Source of the DNA: Vulcanimicrobiota bacterium
GTDB lineage: Bacteria > Vulcanimicrobiota > Vulcanimicrobiia > Vulcanimicrobiales > Vulcanimicrobiaceae
Direction of reading: 5' to 3'
DNA length: 35,743 nt
Assembly (NCBI GenBank): GCA_003155175.1
Contig: PMFP01000170.1
Coordinates: forward strand, 3,873 to 39,615
Positions 16,246-23,088 of this stretch are shown here, one piece after another (positions within the stretch are counted from its first letter, which is position 1; every line of letters starts with the position of its first letter). Made by a program: the position numbers and the translations under genes. The notes beneath the pieces were generated by a model. That model was not told the origin of the DNA, searched no databases, and saw nothing but the letters and a program-made list of their open reading frames with translations.

Positions 16246-17409
16246 TTACCGGACGACGTGCCAGTCGGTGATGACGTATTGCTTGCCGCTGGACGTGACC
16301 GTGAGGAGACCGTCGCCGAACGCATCGACGCTAAAGCTGGCGATTTGGGTGCTTCCGTTCGAGACCGTACCTTGGACGAATAAAGCGTTCGTGGGGAGGA
16401 CGCTCGGGTTGGTCGCCACGTTAAGCGTATCGCCGTTTGCGAGGGTCGCGTTGGCAATCGTCAGCGCGGCGAGCAGGCCGTGCCGGAAGGTCGCCGTGAT
16501 CGGCAGCATGTACGAGCCGGTCGCCGATCCGCCCGCGATCCTATAGCGCGGCGTCGCGATCGGGCACGTCGAATTGGCCGCGCCGGTCTGAATCGAAAGC
16601 GATCCGATCGCGCCCTGCTCGTTCGTGCCGGCGTGCGTGGCGCTCCACGTCACGGTGCCGTCCGCATTCGGCGTTCGCGTACCGTTCGTGGCGATGCCCT
16701 GCCAGCCGAAGGTTTCGTTCAGGGCTGCAAATCCGGTCGCGTTGTAGCCGGCCGAATCGCTGCAATACGGCTCGCTCGCTCCGGATTGCGGCAGCATGAC
16801 GAGCTCGTCGCCGGAGTCGATCGTCTTGGAACCCGAGATGCTGAGCGTCTGCGCCGACGAGCGATAGAATCCGTCGGCCGCGATCGGGAAGCCGTTCGCG
16901 TCGAACGTCGCGCCCGTGATGACGTTGGCGTCGGTCCGAACGGCGATCGGCGTTGCGTTTGCCGGGGCATAGAGTTCCGTCGTGACGGCCACGTTCTCCG
17001 CGCCGCCTCCGGCCGGCGTAAACAGACGGACCTGGTCGCGTGCCAATTGGGTGCACGCCGCGTCGTAGAACCACCGGGATTCCGTCGAGTCGGCGTTGCC
17101 GCTGCGGTCCGGAGAGAAGAACTCGATTCCGCCGTTACACGAGCCGGACGCATTGGGCCGGAACCGCGCCGATTGAGCCGTGGGCGCCGCGCCGGCCGAC
17201 GAAGGCGAGACGGCAACGTCGTACGACGCGAAGCTCTTCAGCGGCATTCCGATCGAATTCGCGGCCGAGATGGCGTCGCTCGCGCCGCCTTGACCTTGAG
17301 GCTGACTCGGGTTGCCGCCCGGCGCGGGATTCGTGGACGCGCCTCCGCCCCCCGAACAGGCGGAGAATGTGAGGCTGCCAATCAGCGCGAGAGCGAGATA
17401 AGGCCGCAT
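16246..17409 (-). CDS. lipoprotein of unknown function
   Basis: Protein of 387 residues starting MRPYLALALIGSLTFSAC: a type II signal peptide with the lipidated Cys at residue 18, followed by a Gly/Ser/Pro-rich linker (SGGGGASTNPAPGG...) of about 30 residues. The mature part is rich in Thr, Ser, Asn and Ala with beta-strand patterns and few charged residues; no catalytic motif was recognised. ATG 17409 was chosen over an earlier in-frame start because AAGGA lies 8 bases before it and the signal peptide begins there. It should be anchored in the inner or outer membrane facing the periplasm. It is divergent from the FecR-like gene across 201 bases and has its own terminator, so it is probably a single-gene transcript. 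Confidence 0.8.
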   Translation of the reverse strand: MRPYLALALIGSLTFSACSGGGGASTNPAPGGNPSQPQGQGGASDAISAANSIGMPLKSFASYDVAVSPSSAGAAPTAQSARFRPNASGSCNGGIEFFSPDRSGNADSTESRWFYDAACTQLARDQVRLFTPAGGGAENVAVTTELYAPANATPIAVRTDANVITGATFDANGFPIAADGFYRSSAQTLSISGSKTIDSGDELVMLPQSGASEPYCSDSAGYNATGFAALNETFGWQGIATNGTRTPNADGTVTWSATHAGTNEQGAIGSLSIQTGAANSTCPIATPRYRIAGGSATGSYMLPITATFRHGLLAALTIANATLANGDTLNVATNPSVLPTNALFVQGTVSNGSTQIASFSVDAFGDGLLTVTSSGKQYVITDWHVVR

Positions 17410-17561
17410 GGTGCTGGTCCTTTCCGATGGAGGAAGATGCTGGGTTGTTTCTGAGAATACGCAGCACGGCGGCAAGCGGCATTAGCGCCAAATAAGAGCC
17501 GGATTGGATTTGGGAGAGAGCCGGCGCCGGGCGGCACCAAACGCGTGAATATCTCGTTGAA

Positions 17562-17573
17562 CCGTACGTACGG
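17562..17573. repeat. 12-bp palindrome in the divergent intergenic region
   Basis: CCGTACGTACGG is perfectly self-complementary and lies 37 bases before the FecR-like start, inside the 201-base region shared with the divergent lipoprotein gene. It could be an operator. No clear -35/-10 pair was found around it, and only one copy is seen. Confidence 0.3.
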
Positions 17574-17610
17574 CGACCCGGCGTCGCTGGGGCAGGGAGA
17601 AGAAGAAACC

Positions 17611-19854
17611 ATGAATCGAGTCTTACGCACCGGAACCTTTTTCGCGCTTCCCTTCATGTTGGCGGCGATTGGCCTCGCGGCGCGTCCCGCGTTGGCGGGC
17701 GACCCCGGCGTGGCGCGCATCAGCGTCCTCCAGGGCGACGCGACCGTCACGCGCGGCGATTCGCAGCAGGCGGTTGCCGGCGTTATCAACGCTCCGCTCG
17801 AGACCTCAGACTACTTTTCCACCGGACCCTCGACGTATGCCGAAGTGCAATTCGACGGTATGTCGATGCTGCGCGTCGCGGGCGACACGCAGGTTCGCTT
17901 TGCCAATATGGACCCGATCGCGCGGCAAATTCAACTCGCTCAAGGCACTGCGGAACTCGGCTTGATCCGCGGAGCGCAGGCCGCGACGACGATCGATACG
18001 CCGTCGGTTTCGGTTCGCGCGAACCAGATGGGCGACTATCGCGTCTCCGTCGTTTCAAACGGCGCGACGTGGGTCACCGTACGCTCCGGTTCGGCGTCGC
18101 TGGTGACGCCGCACGGAACGCAAACGCTCTATGCCGGAAACACCGCCATCGCGAGCGGACCCGCCTCGAATCCCTCCGTTTCCTACACGAGCGCTCCCGC
18201 GACCGACGCCTTCGATTCGTTTAACGCGATGCGCAACGGCGTTGCGCTCGCCGCATACAACGCGTCGAGCCCGTATCTCGATCCGTCGATTGCGGGGTCG
18301 ACCGACTTCGCCCAATACGGCACGTGGGTCAACGTCGCGGGCTACGGCAACGTCTGGAACCCGTACCAAAGCGCTGGATGGGCTCCCTACCGCGACGGAA
18401 ACTGGACGTGGACGGGCGGCTACGGCTGGACGTGGGTCGGCAACGAGCCGTGGGGCTGGGCGCCGTACCACTACGGCCGCTGGTTCTATGCCAACAACTA
18501 CGGCTGGTGCTGGTATCCTCCGGCGTATGGCGTGGCGAGTGCATACGCCTGGCAGCCGGCGCTGGTCGGATTCCTCGGCTTCAACATCGGAGGCTTGAGC
18601 ATCGGGCTGAACTTTGGAAACCTGGCCTGGGTGCCGCTCGCACCGTTCGAGCCGTACTACGGCTGGGGCGGCGGCTGGGGTTGGAACAACGGCTGGAACC
18701 GCGGATGGGGCGGCGGCTACAACAACGTCACCTACATTACGAACATCACGAACATCAACAACTACTACTCGAATCTCAAGCACGGCGGCGCGACCGCTCC
18801 GGGCACGCGCGGAGGCCGTCCGCGGCCGATCGACGTCGATCCGTCGCGGCGCGTGTCCGTCATCCGCGGGCCGATCGCCGTTCTTCCGACGCACAACGAT
18901 CTGGCGTACAACGGCCACTTCGCGCGTAACCCGGTGCCGCTTTCGAAGAACTTCGCGTCGCCTCGCTTCGCTTCGGAGATTGCCGCCCAGCACGTGGTGC
19001 CGTTCTCGACCCAAATCGATCGCATGAAGACGCTGCAAAGCCAGCCCGTACACGTGGTCGCGGCAAAAGACGCACCGCCGGTGCACGTGGCGGAGCCGGG
19101 CGGAACGCCGGTTTCGCACGTCGCAGAGCCGCTCGGACGCGCAAACTCCGTCGCGACCGCACCCGAGCAACGTGCAGCGGGCGGCGGCGATCGCAGCGCA
19201 CCGGTGGCGGTGACCGAGCGATCCGTTCAGCCTCCGGCTTCGCAACCGGGCGATCCGTGGAGCAGTTTCGCGCATTCGCGCGGTACCGAGACGGTGGCGC
19301 CTGCACGCGGCGTCGTCCCCGGAACGAATCGCACCGGATCCGCGCCGGTCGCCGGCCGCCAGGGTTACGCGGCACCCGTGACCAACCGTACCGAGCCGGT
19401 CACGCCGGTAACCAATCGCGCGCAAACCGCGCCCGGCGCGTGGGCCTCGTTCGATTCCGCTCGCGGAACCAACCAAGGAGTCGAAACCGCGCGTTCGGTG
19501 ACGTATTCGACGCCACGAGGGAATGCAAGTTACGCGGTTCCGCACGGTAGCCAGGGATACGCTGCGCCGAGTGCGCCGCGCTATGCGTCGCCCGGCGGAT
19601 ACCCGGCGCCCCGGTACTCGTCACCCGGCGGCGGCTACGCTGCGCCGAGTGCGCCGCGGTACTCGTCGCCCGGCGGATACGCCGCTCCGCGTTACGGCGG
19701 CGGATATTCGGCACCCAGCGCGCCGCGAGGCGGTGGCGGATATTCGGCGCCCAGCGCGCCGCGAGGCGGTGGCGGATCGGCACCCTCGCGTCCTTCCGCA
19801 CCGAGCGGAGGCGGCGGCCACTCCGGTGGTGGGCGCGGTCCCGGCCGGCCTTAG
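17611..19854 (+). CDS. secreted FecR-domain protein with Trp/Gly/Tyr-rich region and repetitive Pro/Gly tail
   Basis: Protein of 747 residues. Residues 1-29 form a signal peptide (ending ARPALA). A FecR-like beta domain follows (RISVLQGDATVTRGDS, VQFDGMSMLRVAGDTQVRF). About residues 236-310 form a Trp/Gly/Tyr-rich segment with YRDGNWTWTGGYGWTWVGN and EPWGWAPYHYGRW, resembling DUF6600-type surface proteins. A long low-complexity region comes next, ending in Ser/Ala/Pro/Gly repeats (GGYAAPSAPRY, GGGGYSAPSAPR). ATG 17611 follows GGGAGAAGAAG. The frame extends 66 bases further upstream, but that segment lacks a signal peptide. No TonB-box receptor or ECF sigma gene adjoins, so a classic FecR anti-sigma role is unlikely; an envelope structural or adhesive role is inference. 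Confidence 0.85.
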   Translation: MNRVLRTGTFFALPFMLAAIGLAARPALAGDPGVARISVLQGDATVTRGDSQQAVAGVINAPLETSDYFSTGPSTYAEVQFDGMSMLRVAGDTQVRFANMDPIARQIQLAQGTAELGLIRGAQAATTIDTPSVSVRANQMGDYRVSVVSNGATWVTVRSGSASLVTPHGTQTLYAGNTAIASGPASNPSVSYTSAPATDAFDSFNAMRNGVALAAYNASSPYLDPSIAGSTDFAQYGTWVNVAGYGNVWNPYQSAGWAPYRDGNWTWTGGYGWTWVGNEPWGWAPYHYGRWFYANNYGWCWYPPAYGVASAYAWQPALVGFLGFNIGGLSIGLNFGNLAWVPLAPFEPYYGWGGGWGWNNGWNRGWGGGYNNVTYITNITNINNYYSNLKHGGATAPGTRGGRPRPIDVDPSRRVSVIRGPIAVLPTHNDLAYNGHFARNPVPLSKNFASPRFASEIAAQHVVPFSTQIDRMKTLQSQPVHVVAAKDAPPVHVAEPGGTPVSHVAEPLGRANSVATAPEQRAAGGGDRSAPVAVTERSVQPPASQPGDPWSSFAHSRGTETVAPARGVVPGTNRTGSAPVAGRQGYAAPVTNRTEPVTPVTNRAQTAPGAWASFDSARGTNQGVETARSVTYSTPRGNASYAVPHGSQGYAAPSAPRYASPGGYPAPRYSSPGGGYAAPSAPRYSSPGGYAAPRYGGGYSAPSAPRGGGGYSAPSAPRGGGGSAPSRPSAPSGGGGHSGGGRGPGRP
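19558..19680 (+). repeat. Two 45-bp direct repeats in the FecR-like gene
   Basis: Copies at 19558-19602 and 19636-19680 differ at only a few bases and both encode YAAPSAPRY-(A/S)-SPGGY. The 33 bases between them carry a shorter related unit, so the tail has grown by in-frame duplication. Confidence 0.75.
19705..19776 (+). repeat. Two tandem 36-bp repeats in the FecR-like gene
   Basis: Units 19705-19740 and 19741-19776 differ at one base (GCAC versus GCGC) and each encodes a YSAPSAPRGGGG-type 12-residue block. The near identity points to recent slippage or unequal crossing-over that keeps the frame. Confidence 0.85.
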
Positions 19855-19865
19855 CGCAATCGCCG

Positions 19866-20888
19866 CTAGGCGATCGTAATCCCGGGCGTCTCCGTAAACG
19901 TGCCGACATGCGCGACGACGGAGACGCCCTCTTCGTTTGCGGCGCGCACGAAATCGCTCGCGCGCTCCCGCGGAATCGCTACGAGCAAGCCGCCCGACGT
20001 TTGCGCATCGCAGCAAAGAATCCGCATCGCGTCGTCAAGGTCCGCGGCGAAGCGCGTGTCGTTTTCCAGAGCAATCTCGAGGTTGCGTAGCGTTCCGCCC
20101 GGCGCGCAAGAAACGGCGAGATCGCGCGCGTGCGCCAGAAGCGGGAATTGCGACGAGTGCAATACGGCGCCGATGCCCGCCGATGCCGTCATCTCGCGAA
20201 GATGGCCGGCTAGTCCGAAACCGGTGACGTCGGTCGCGGCGGATGCGCTTGCGCGCAGCATTGCGACGGACGCCTCGCGATTGAGCCGTTTCATGGAGTC
20301 GATTGCAGGTTGCAGATCCGCATCGCGGATCGCGCCGCGCCGGCGCGCGGTGGTGAGGATCCCCGTGCCCAGCGCTTTGGTGAGAAAGATTTCGTCGCCG
20401 GCGCGTGCGGTGGAGTTGCGCACGATGCAGCCGGGATGCACCACGCCGGTTACGGCCAGGCCGTACTTCGGCTCGTCGTCCTTTATGGTGTGACCGCCGA
20501 TGATCTCGATTCCGGCACGTTTGGCCGCATCCGCTCCGCCACGCAGGATCGCTCCGGCGATTGCGGGGTCCATCTTCTCGGGAAACGCGCCGATGGCGAG
20601 CGCGGATAGCGGCTTGCCCCCCATCGCGTAGACGTCGGAGATCGCGTTGGTCGCGGCGATCGCCCCGAAATCGTACGGGTCGTCCACGATCGGCGTGAAG
20701 AAATCGACCGTTTGCACCAGCGCGAGCTCGTCGCTCACACGATAGACGCCGGCATCGTCGGACGTTGCGTTTCCGACCAGCACGTTTGGGTCGGTGATCG
20801 GAGGCAGTGCGCGCAACATCGCGGCCAGCGTCGCCGAGTCCATCTTTGCGGCGCACCCGGCGCACGAAGCGAGCTCCGTGAGTTTCAT
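19866..20888 (-). CDS. selD: selenide, water dikinase (selenophosphate synthetase)
   Basis: Protein of 340 residues, the usual SelD length. It makes selenophosphate from selenide and ATP, the selenium donor for selenocysteine and 2-selenouridine in tRNA. The N-terminus MKLTELASCAGCAAK holds the catalytic pair Cys12 and Lys15, matching Cys17 and Lys20 of the E. coli enzyme; it is a Cys, not a Sec, form. Metal/ATP-binding aspartates appear in GNATSDDAGVYR and TVDFFTPIVDDP, and IGGHTIKDDEPKYGLAVTG is typical. ATG 20888 overlaps the stop of the methionine sulfoxide reductase as ATGA, so the two are co-translated. No selA, selB, selC or selU is in the window, so which selenium pathway it feeds is unknown. 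Confidence 0.95.
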   Translation of the reverse strand: MKLTELASCAGCAAKMDSATLAAMLRALPPITDPNVLVGNATSDDAGVYRVSDELALVQTVDFFTPIVDDPYDFGAIAATNAISDVYAMGGKPLSALAIGAFPEKMDPAIAGAILRGGADAAKRAGIEIIGGHTIKDDEPKYGLAVTGVVHPGCIVRNSTARAGDEIFLTKALGTGILTTARRRGAIRDADLQPAIDSMKRLNREASVAMLRASASAATDVTGFGLAGHLREMTASAGIGAVLHSSQFPLLAHARDLAVSCAPGGTLRNLEIALENDTRFAADLDDAMRILCCDAQTSGGLLVAIPRERASDFVRAANEEGVSVVAHVGTFTETPGITIA

Positions 20889-21358
20889 GCCGTCGCACCG
20901 GGCGCGTACGCGCGCTCGACGAACGCTTCGACCAGCGCTTCGATGCCGCGAGCGTCCTCGGCGGAGAAACGTCCGACGAGCGGGCTGTCGACGTCGAAGA
21001 TGCCTCGCACCGTGCCGTCGACGACAAGCGGCACGACGATCTCGGATCGCGAGCGGGCATCGCATACGATGTGCCCGTCGAATGCGGCCACGTCGTCGAC
21101 GACCACGGTGCGGCCCGTTTCGAAGGCTTTTGAGCAGACGCCGCGACCTTTGGGAAGCCGCGTGCACGCCGGCCGGCCCGAGAACGGTCCCAAGACCAGC
21201 CCCCCGTCGCCGGCGGGGAAGTAGAAGCCCGCCCAGTTCACGCCCGAGATCTCATGGAAAATGAAGGCCGAAAAGTTCGACGCGTTGGCGATCGTATCGG
21301 TCTCGCCGCCGAGCAGCGCGCGAGCCTGGGCGACCAGGAGATCGTAATCGAGGTCCAT
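20885..21358 (-). CDS. msrC: free methionine-(R)-sulfoxide reductase (GAF domain, MsrC/YebR type)
   Basis: Single GAF-domain protein of 157 residues that reduces free L-methionine-(R)-sulfoxide in the cytoplasm. The three family cysteines are present: Cys65 in GRPACTR, Cys75 in GRGVCSKAF and Cys99 in FDGHIVCDA, corresponding to Cys84, Cys94 and Cys118 of E. coli YebR. SEIVVPLVVDG and GIFDVDSP complete the signature. ATG 21358 gives the expected family length; the open frame continues 108 bases upstream, but that segment is Arg-rich and unrelated. The stop overlaps selD by 4 bases. Regeneration by thioredoxin is family knowledge. The 21359-21500 gap to the tRNA gene shows no promoter I can support. 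Confidence 0.93.
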   Translation of the reverse strand: MDLDYDLLVAQARALLGGETDTIANASNFSAFIFHEISGVNWAGFYFPAGDGGLVLGPFSGRPACTRLPKGRGVCSKAFETGRTVVVDDVAAFDGHIVCDARSRSEIVVPLVVDGTVRGIFDVDSPLVGRFSAEDARGIEALVEAFVERAYAPGATA

Positions 21359-21500
21359 CGTTCCGCCATTCGCGGCGCTTCTCGCGCATACCAGGCGTGC
21401 CCGGGCCCGCTCCTCTCTAGGTAAGATCCGGAGCCGGCCTGAGGGAGCCGGGTCGGCGAGGGCCAAATCTAGGCTCGGCGGCCGGCCCCGCCCGCGGTAT

Positions 21501-21574
21501 GCGCCCGTAGCTCAACTGGATAGAGCAAGGCACTCCTAAGGCCGAGGTTGTGAGTTCGATTCTCGCCGGGCGCA
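21501..21574 (+). tRNA. tRNA-Arg (anticodon CCU)
   Basis: This 74-base sequence folds as a cloverleaf. The acceptor is GCGCCCG/CGGGCGC, the D stem GCUC/GAGC, and the T stem GUGAG/CUCGC with loop UUCGAUU. The anticodon loop CUCCUAA gives anticodon CCU, which reads AGG. A20, C35 and U36 agree with arginine identity, and the discriminator base is A. CCA is not encoded. The anticodon stem is odd: only three of five pairs form (G28-C42, G29-C41, C30-G40), with A-G appositions at 27-43 and 31-39. Confidence 0.92.
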
Positions 21575-21593
21575 AGGTTTAGAGCGGGCGTAT

Positions 21594-21612
21594 ACGGGGG
21601 CAGAGCCCCCGT
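21594..21612 (+). repeat. Hairpin 1 downstream of the tRNA
   Basis: A perfect 8-bp stem, ACGGGGGC/GCCCCCGT, with a three-base AGA loop, 20 bases after the tRNA. No T-run follows, so it is not itself a terminator. Confidence 0.7.
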
Positions 21613-21632
21613 GAGCGGCCGAGTGGCCGCTC
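21613..21632 (+). repeat. Hairpin 2 downstream of the tRNA
   Basis: A perfect 8-bp stem, GAGCGGCC/GGCCGCTC, with loop GAGT, starting at the base directly after hairpin 1. Confidence 0.7.
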
Positions 21633-21640
21633 GGGGGTGA

Positions 21641-21664
21641 ACGGGGGGCACGCCGCCCCGTTTT
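21641..21664 (+). terminator. Probable Rho-independent terminator of the tRNA gene
   Basis: A six-bp stem, ACGGGG/CCCCGT, with two further G-C pairs after a bulge, ends directly in TTTT (21661-21664). It follows hairpins 1 and 2 and precedes the PAP2-like gene. Confidence 0.65.
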
Positions 21665-21700
21665 AAAGGAAAGACCGGGCGCCCGGGACTAGCAGGGGGG

Positions 21701-22339
21701 GTGGTTGACCCGCCTCTCGCGCAGATCGCCCCCATCAAGACGCGCCGCGTCTGGCGAGATCTCGCGCGCATCCTCTCGACGATCTTCAACCCGTTCCTGA
21801 CCTCGCTCGCGCTCTTCGTGATCCTGGCCCACGCGTCGGCTCACGACACGCTGGAGTTCTGGTGGCTGCTCTTCGTTTCGACGTTCTTCACGTCCATCGG
21901 TCCGATGCTCTACGTCTTCTGGCTTTATGCGAGCGACCGGATCTCCGACCTCGACATGTCCGTGCGGCGCGAGCGCGAGGCCGTCTTCGGGGCGTTCGTC
22001 GTTTTCTACCTCGTCGGCACAATCGTGCTCTGGCTCATTCACGCGCCGCGCATATTGATCGCCACGATGGCGGCGTTTACGCTCTCCACCATCGTTTGCC
22101 AGTACATCACGCGCTACTGGAAGATCAGCACCCACGCGCTAGGCATAACGGCGCCGCTTGTCGCGCTCACGCTGCTCTACGGGCGCGCGCCGCTTCCGTT
22201 CCTGGTGCTCATTCCGATGGTGTGTTGGGCTCGGGTGTATCTGAAAGCCCACAGCGTGGCGCAGGTGATCGCAGGCGCCGGCCTGGCCCTGGCTTCGACG
22301 CTATTCTTCTTCCATGTGTTTCACATCGCCGAGCTCTAG
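21701..22339 (+). CDS. PAP2-like integral membrane protein
   Basis: Protein of 212 residues with about six membrane helices. Residues 142-145 (ISTH) and 176-188 (WARVYLKAHSVAQ) match motifs 2 and 3 of the PAP2 phosphatase superfamily, with candidate nucleophile His184 and supporting Arg178. The usual final Asp of motif 3 is Gln188, and motif 1 may be the SVRRER region around 87-92. The family removes phosphate from lipid phosphates such as phosphatidate or undecaprenyl diphosphate at the membrane; with the Asp-to-Gln change, activity is uncertain. The start is GTG 21701 behind a G-rich tract with poor spacing, so it is provisional. The last 39 bases overlap the end of convergent murI. Confidence 0.75.
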   Translation: MVDPPLAQIAPIKTRRVWRDLARILSTIFNPFLTSLALFVILAHASAHDTLEFWWLLFVSTFFTSIGPMLYVFWLYASDRISDLDMSVRREREAVFGAFVVFYLVGTIVLWLIHAPRILIATMAAFTLSTIVCQYITRYWKISTHALGITAPLVALTLLYGRAPLPFLVLIPMVCWARVYLKAHSVAQVIAGAGLALASTLFFFHVFHIAEL

Positions 22340-23080
22340 GCCGGGCACGCCGAGCCCGAGGAGCTGCGCGCGGAAGTGCCCGGCATCGCCGCTGGTAACG
22401 TAGACGGTCCGGCCGGATCCCTCATCGAAACCCCGCTCTTCGGCGAAGCGTTCGACGCGAGCGGCTTGCTCGACGGCCGGATCGAGCAGTTCCACCTCCG
22501 GACCGAACGCTCGCGTGAAGTGCGCTTCGAGCAACGGGTAGTGCGTGCATCCGAAGACCACTGCATCGAGATCGCCCGGCAGCGCGGCGCGGGCCCGATT
22601 GACGGCATCGCGTGCCTGCGCGCCTTCGGTCTGGCCCGACTCGACCAGCGGAACGAGCTCCGGCGCACCGACTTCCGCAACCCGCGTTCCGGGCGAACGC
22701 GACCGTATGGCACGGCCGTACGCTCCACTGCTCGCGGTCGCGGCGGTCGCAACGATGCCGACGCGAGCGTAGCCGGCACGCTCGACGGCGATCGCCGCCG
22801 CCTCGATCAAGTCGAACACCATCGCATGCGAAGCGGGCCATCCGCGCGTCTGCCCGATCGCACATGACGTGTTGCACGCCATCACGACGGCCTCCACGCC
22901 TTGGCCGTCAAACCACGCGAGGTTGTCCCGCAGGAGCGCTTCGAGGTCGCCGAGCTCCCGGTCGCCGTACGGCAGATGGCGCTGATCGGCAAAAAATATG
23001 AGATCGGCGCGCGGCAGCCGGTCGCGCACGCGACGCAAAACGGTCAGGCCGCCCAGCCCGGAATCGAACAGTCCCAGCAT
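22301..23080 (-). CDS. murI: glutamate racemase
   Basis: Protein of 259 residues that interconverts L- and D-glutamate, supplying D-Glu for peptidoglycan in the cytoplasm. FDSGLGG lies at residues 5-11. The two catalytic cysteines are Cys69 in MACNTS and Cys178 in GCTHYPL, with His180 beside it. All essential residues and the normal length are present. ATG 23080 has AGGA about 7 bases upstream and lies 8 bases after the amidase stop, so it is the last gene of a cell-wall operon. Its final 39 bases overlap the convergent PAP2-like gene. Confidence 0.96.
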   Translation of the reverse strand: MLGLFDSGLGGLTVLRRVRDRLPRADLIFFADQRHLPYGDRELGDLEALLRDNLAWFDGQGVEAVVMACNTSCAIGQTRGWPASHAMVFDLIEAAAIAVERAGYARVGIVATAATASSGAYGRAIRSRSPGTRVAEVGAPELVPLVESGQTEGAQARDAVNRARAALPGDLDAVVFGCTHYPLLEAHFTRAFGPEVELLDPAVEQAARVERFAEERGFDEGSGRTVYVTSGDAGHFRAQLLGLGVPGLELGDVKHMEEE

Positions 23081-23088
23081 ACGGCGTC

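Noticed and set aside
18055..19545. Minus-strand open frame of 496 codons opposite the FecR-like gene
   Set aside because: Arg-rich shadow of a GC-rich repetitive gene with a signal peptide and domains on the other strand.
19866..20888. Possible selenocysteine codon in selD
   Set aside because: The catalytic position is a cysteine codon (Cys12) and no in-frame TGA occurs before the family C-terminus.
21469..21789. Minus-strand open frame of 106 codons covering the tRNA gene
   Set aside because: It runs antisense through tRNA-Arg and the hairpins, a common source of spurious short proteins.
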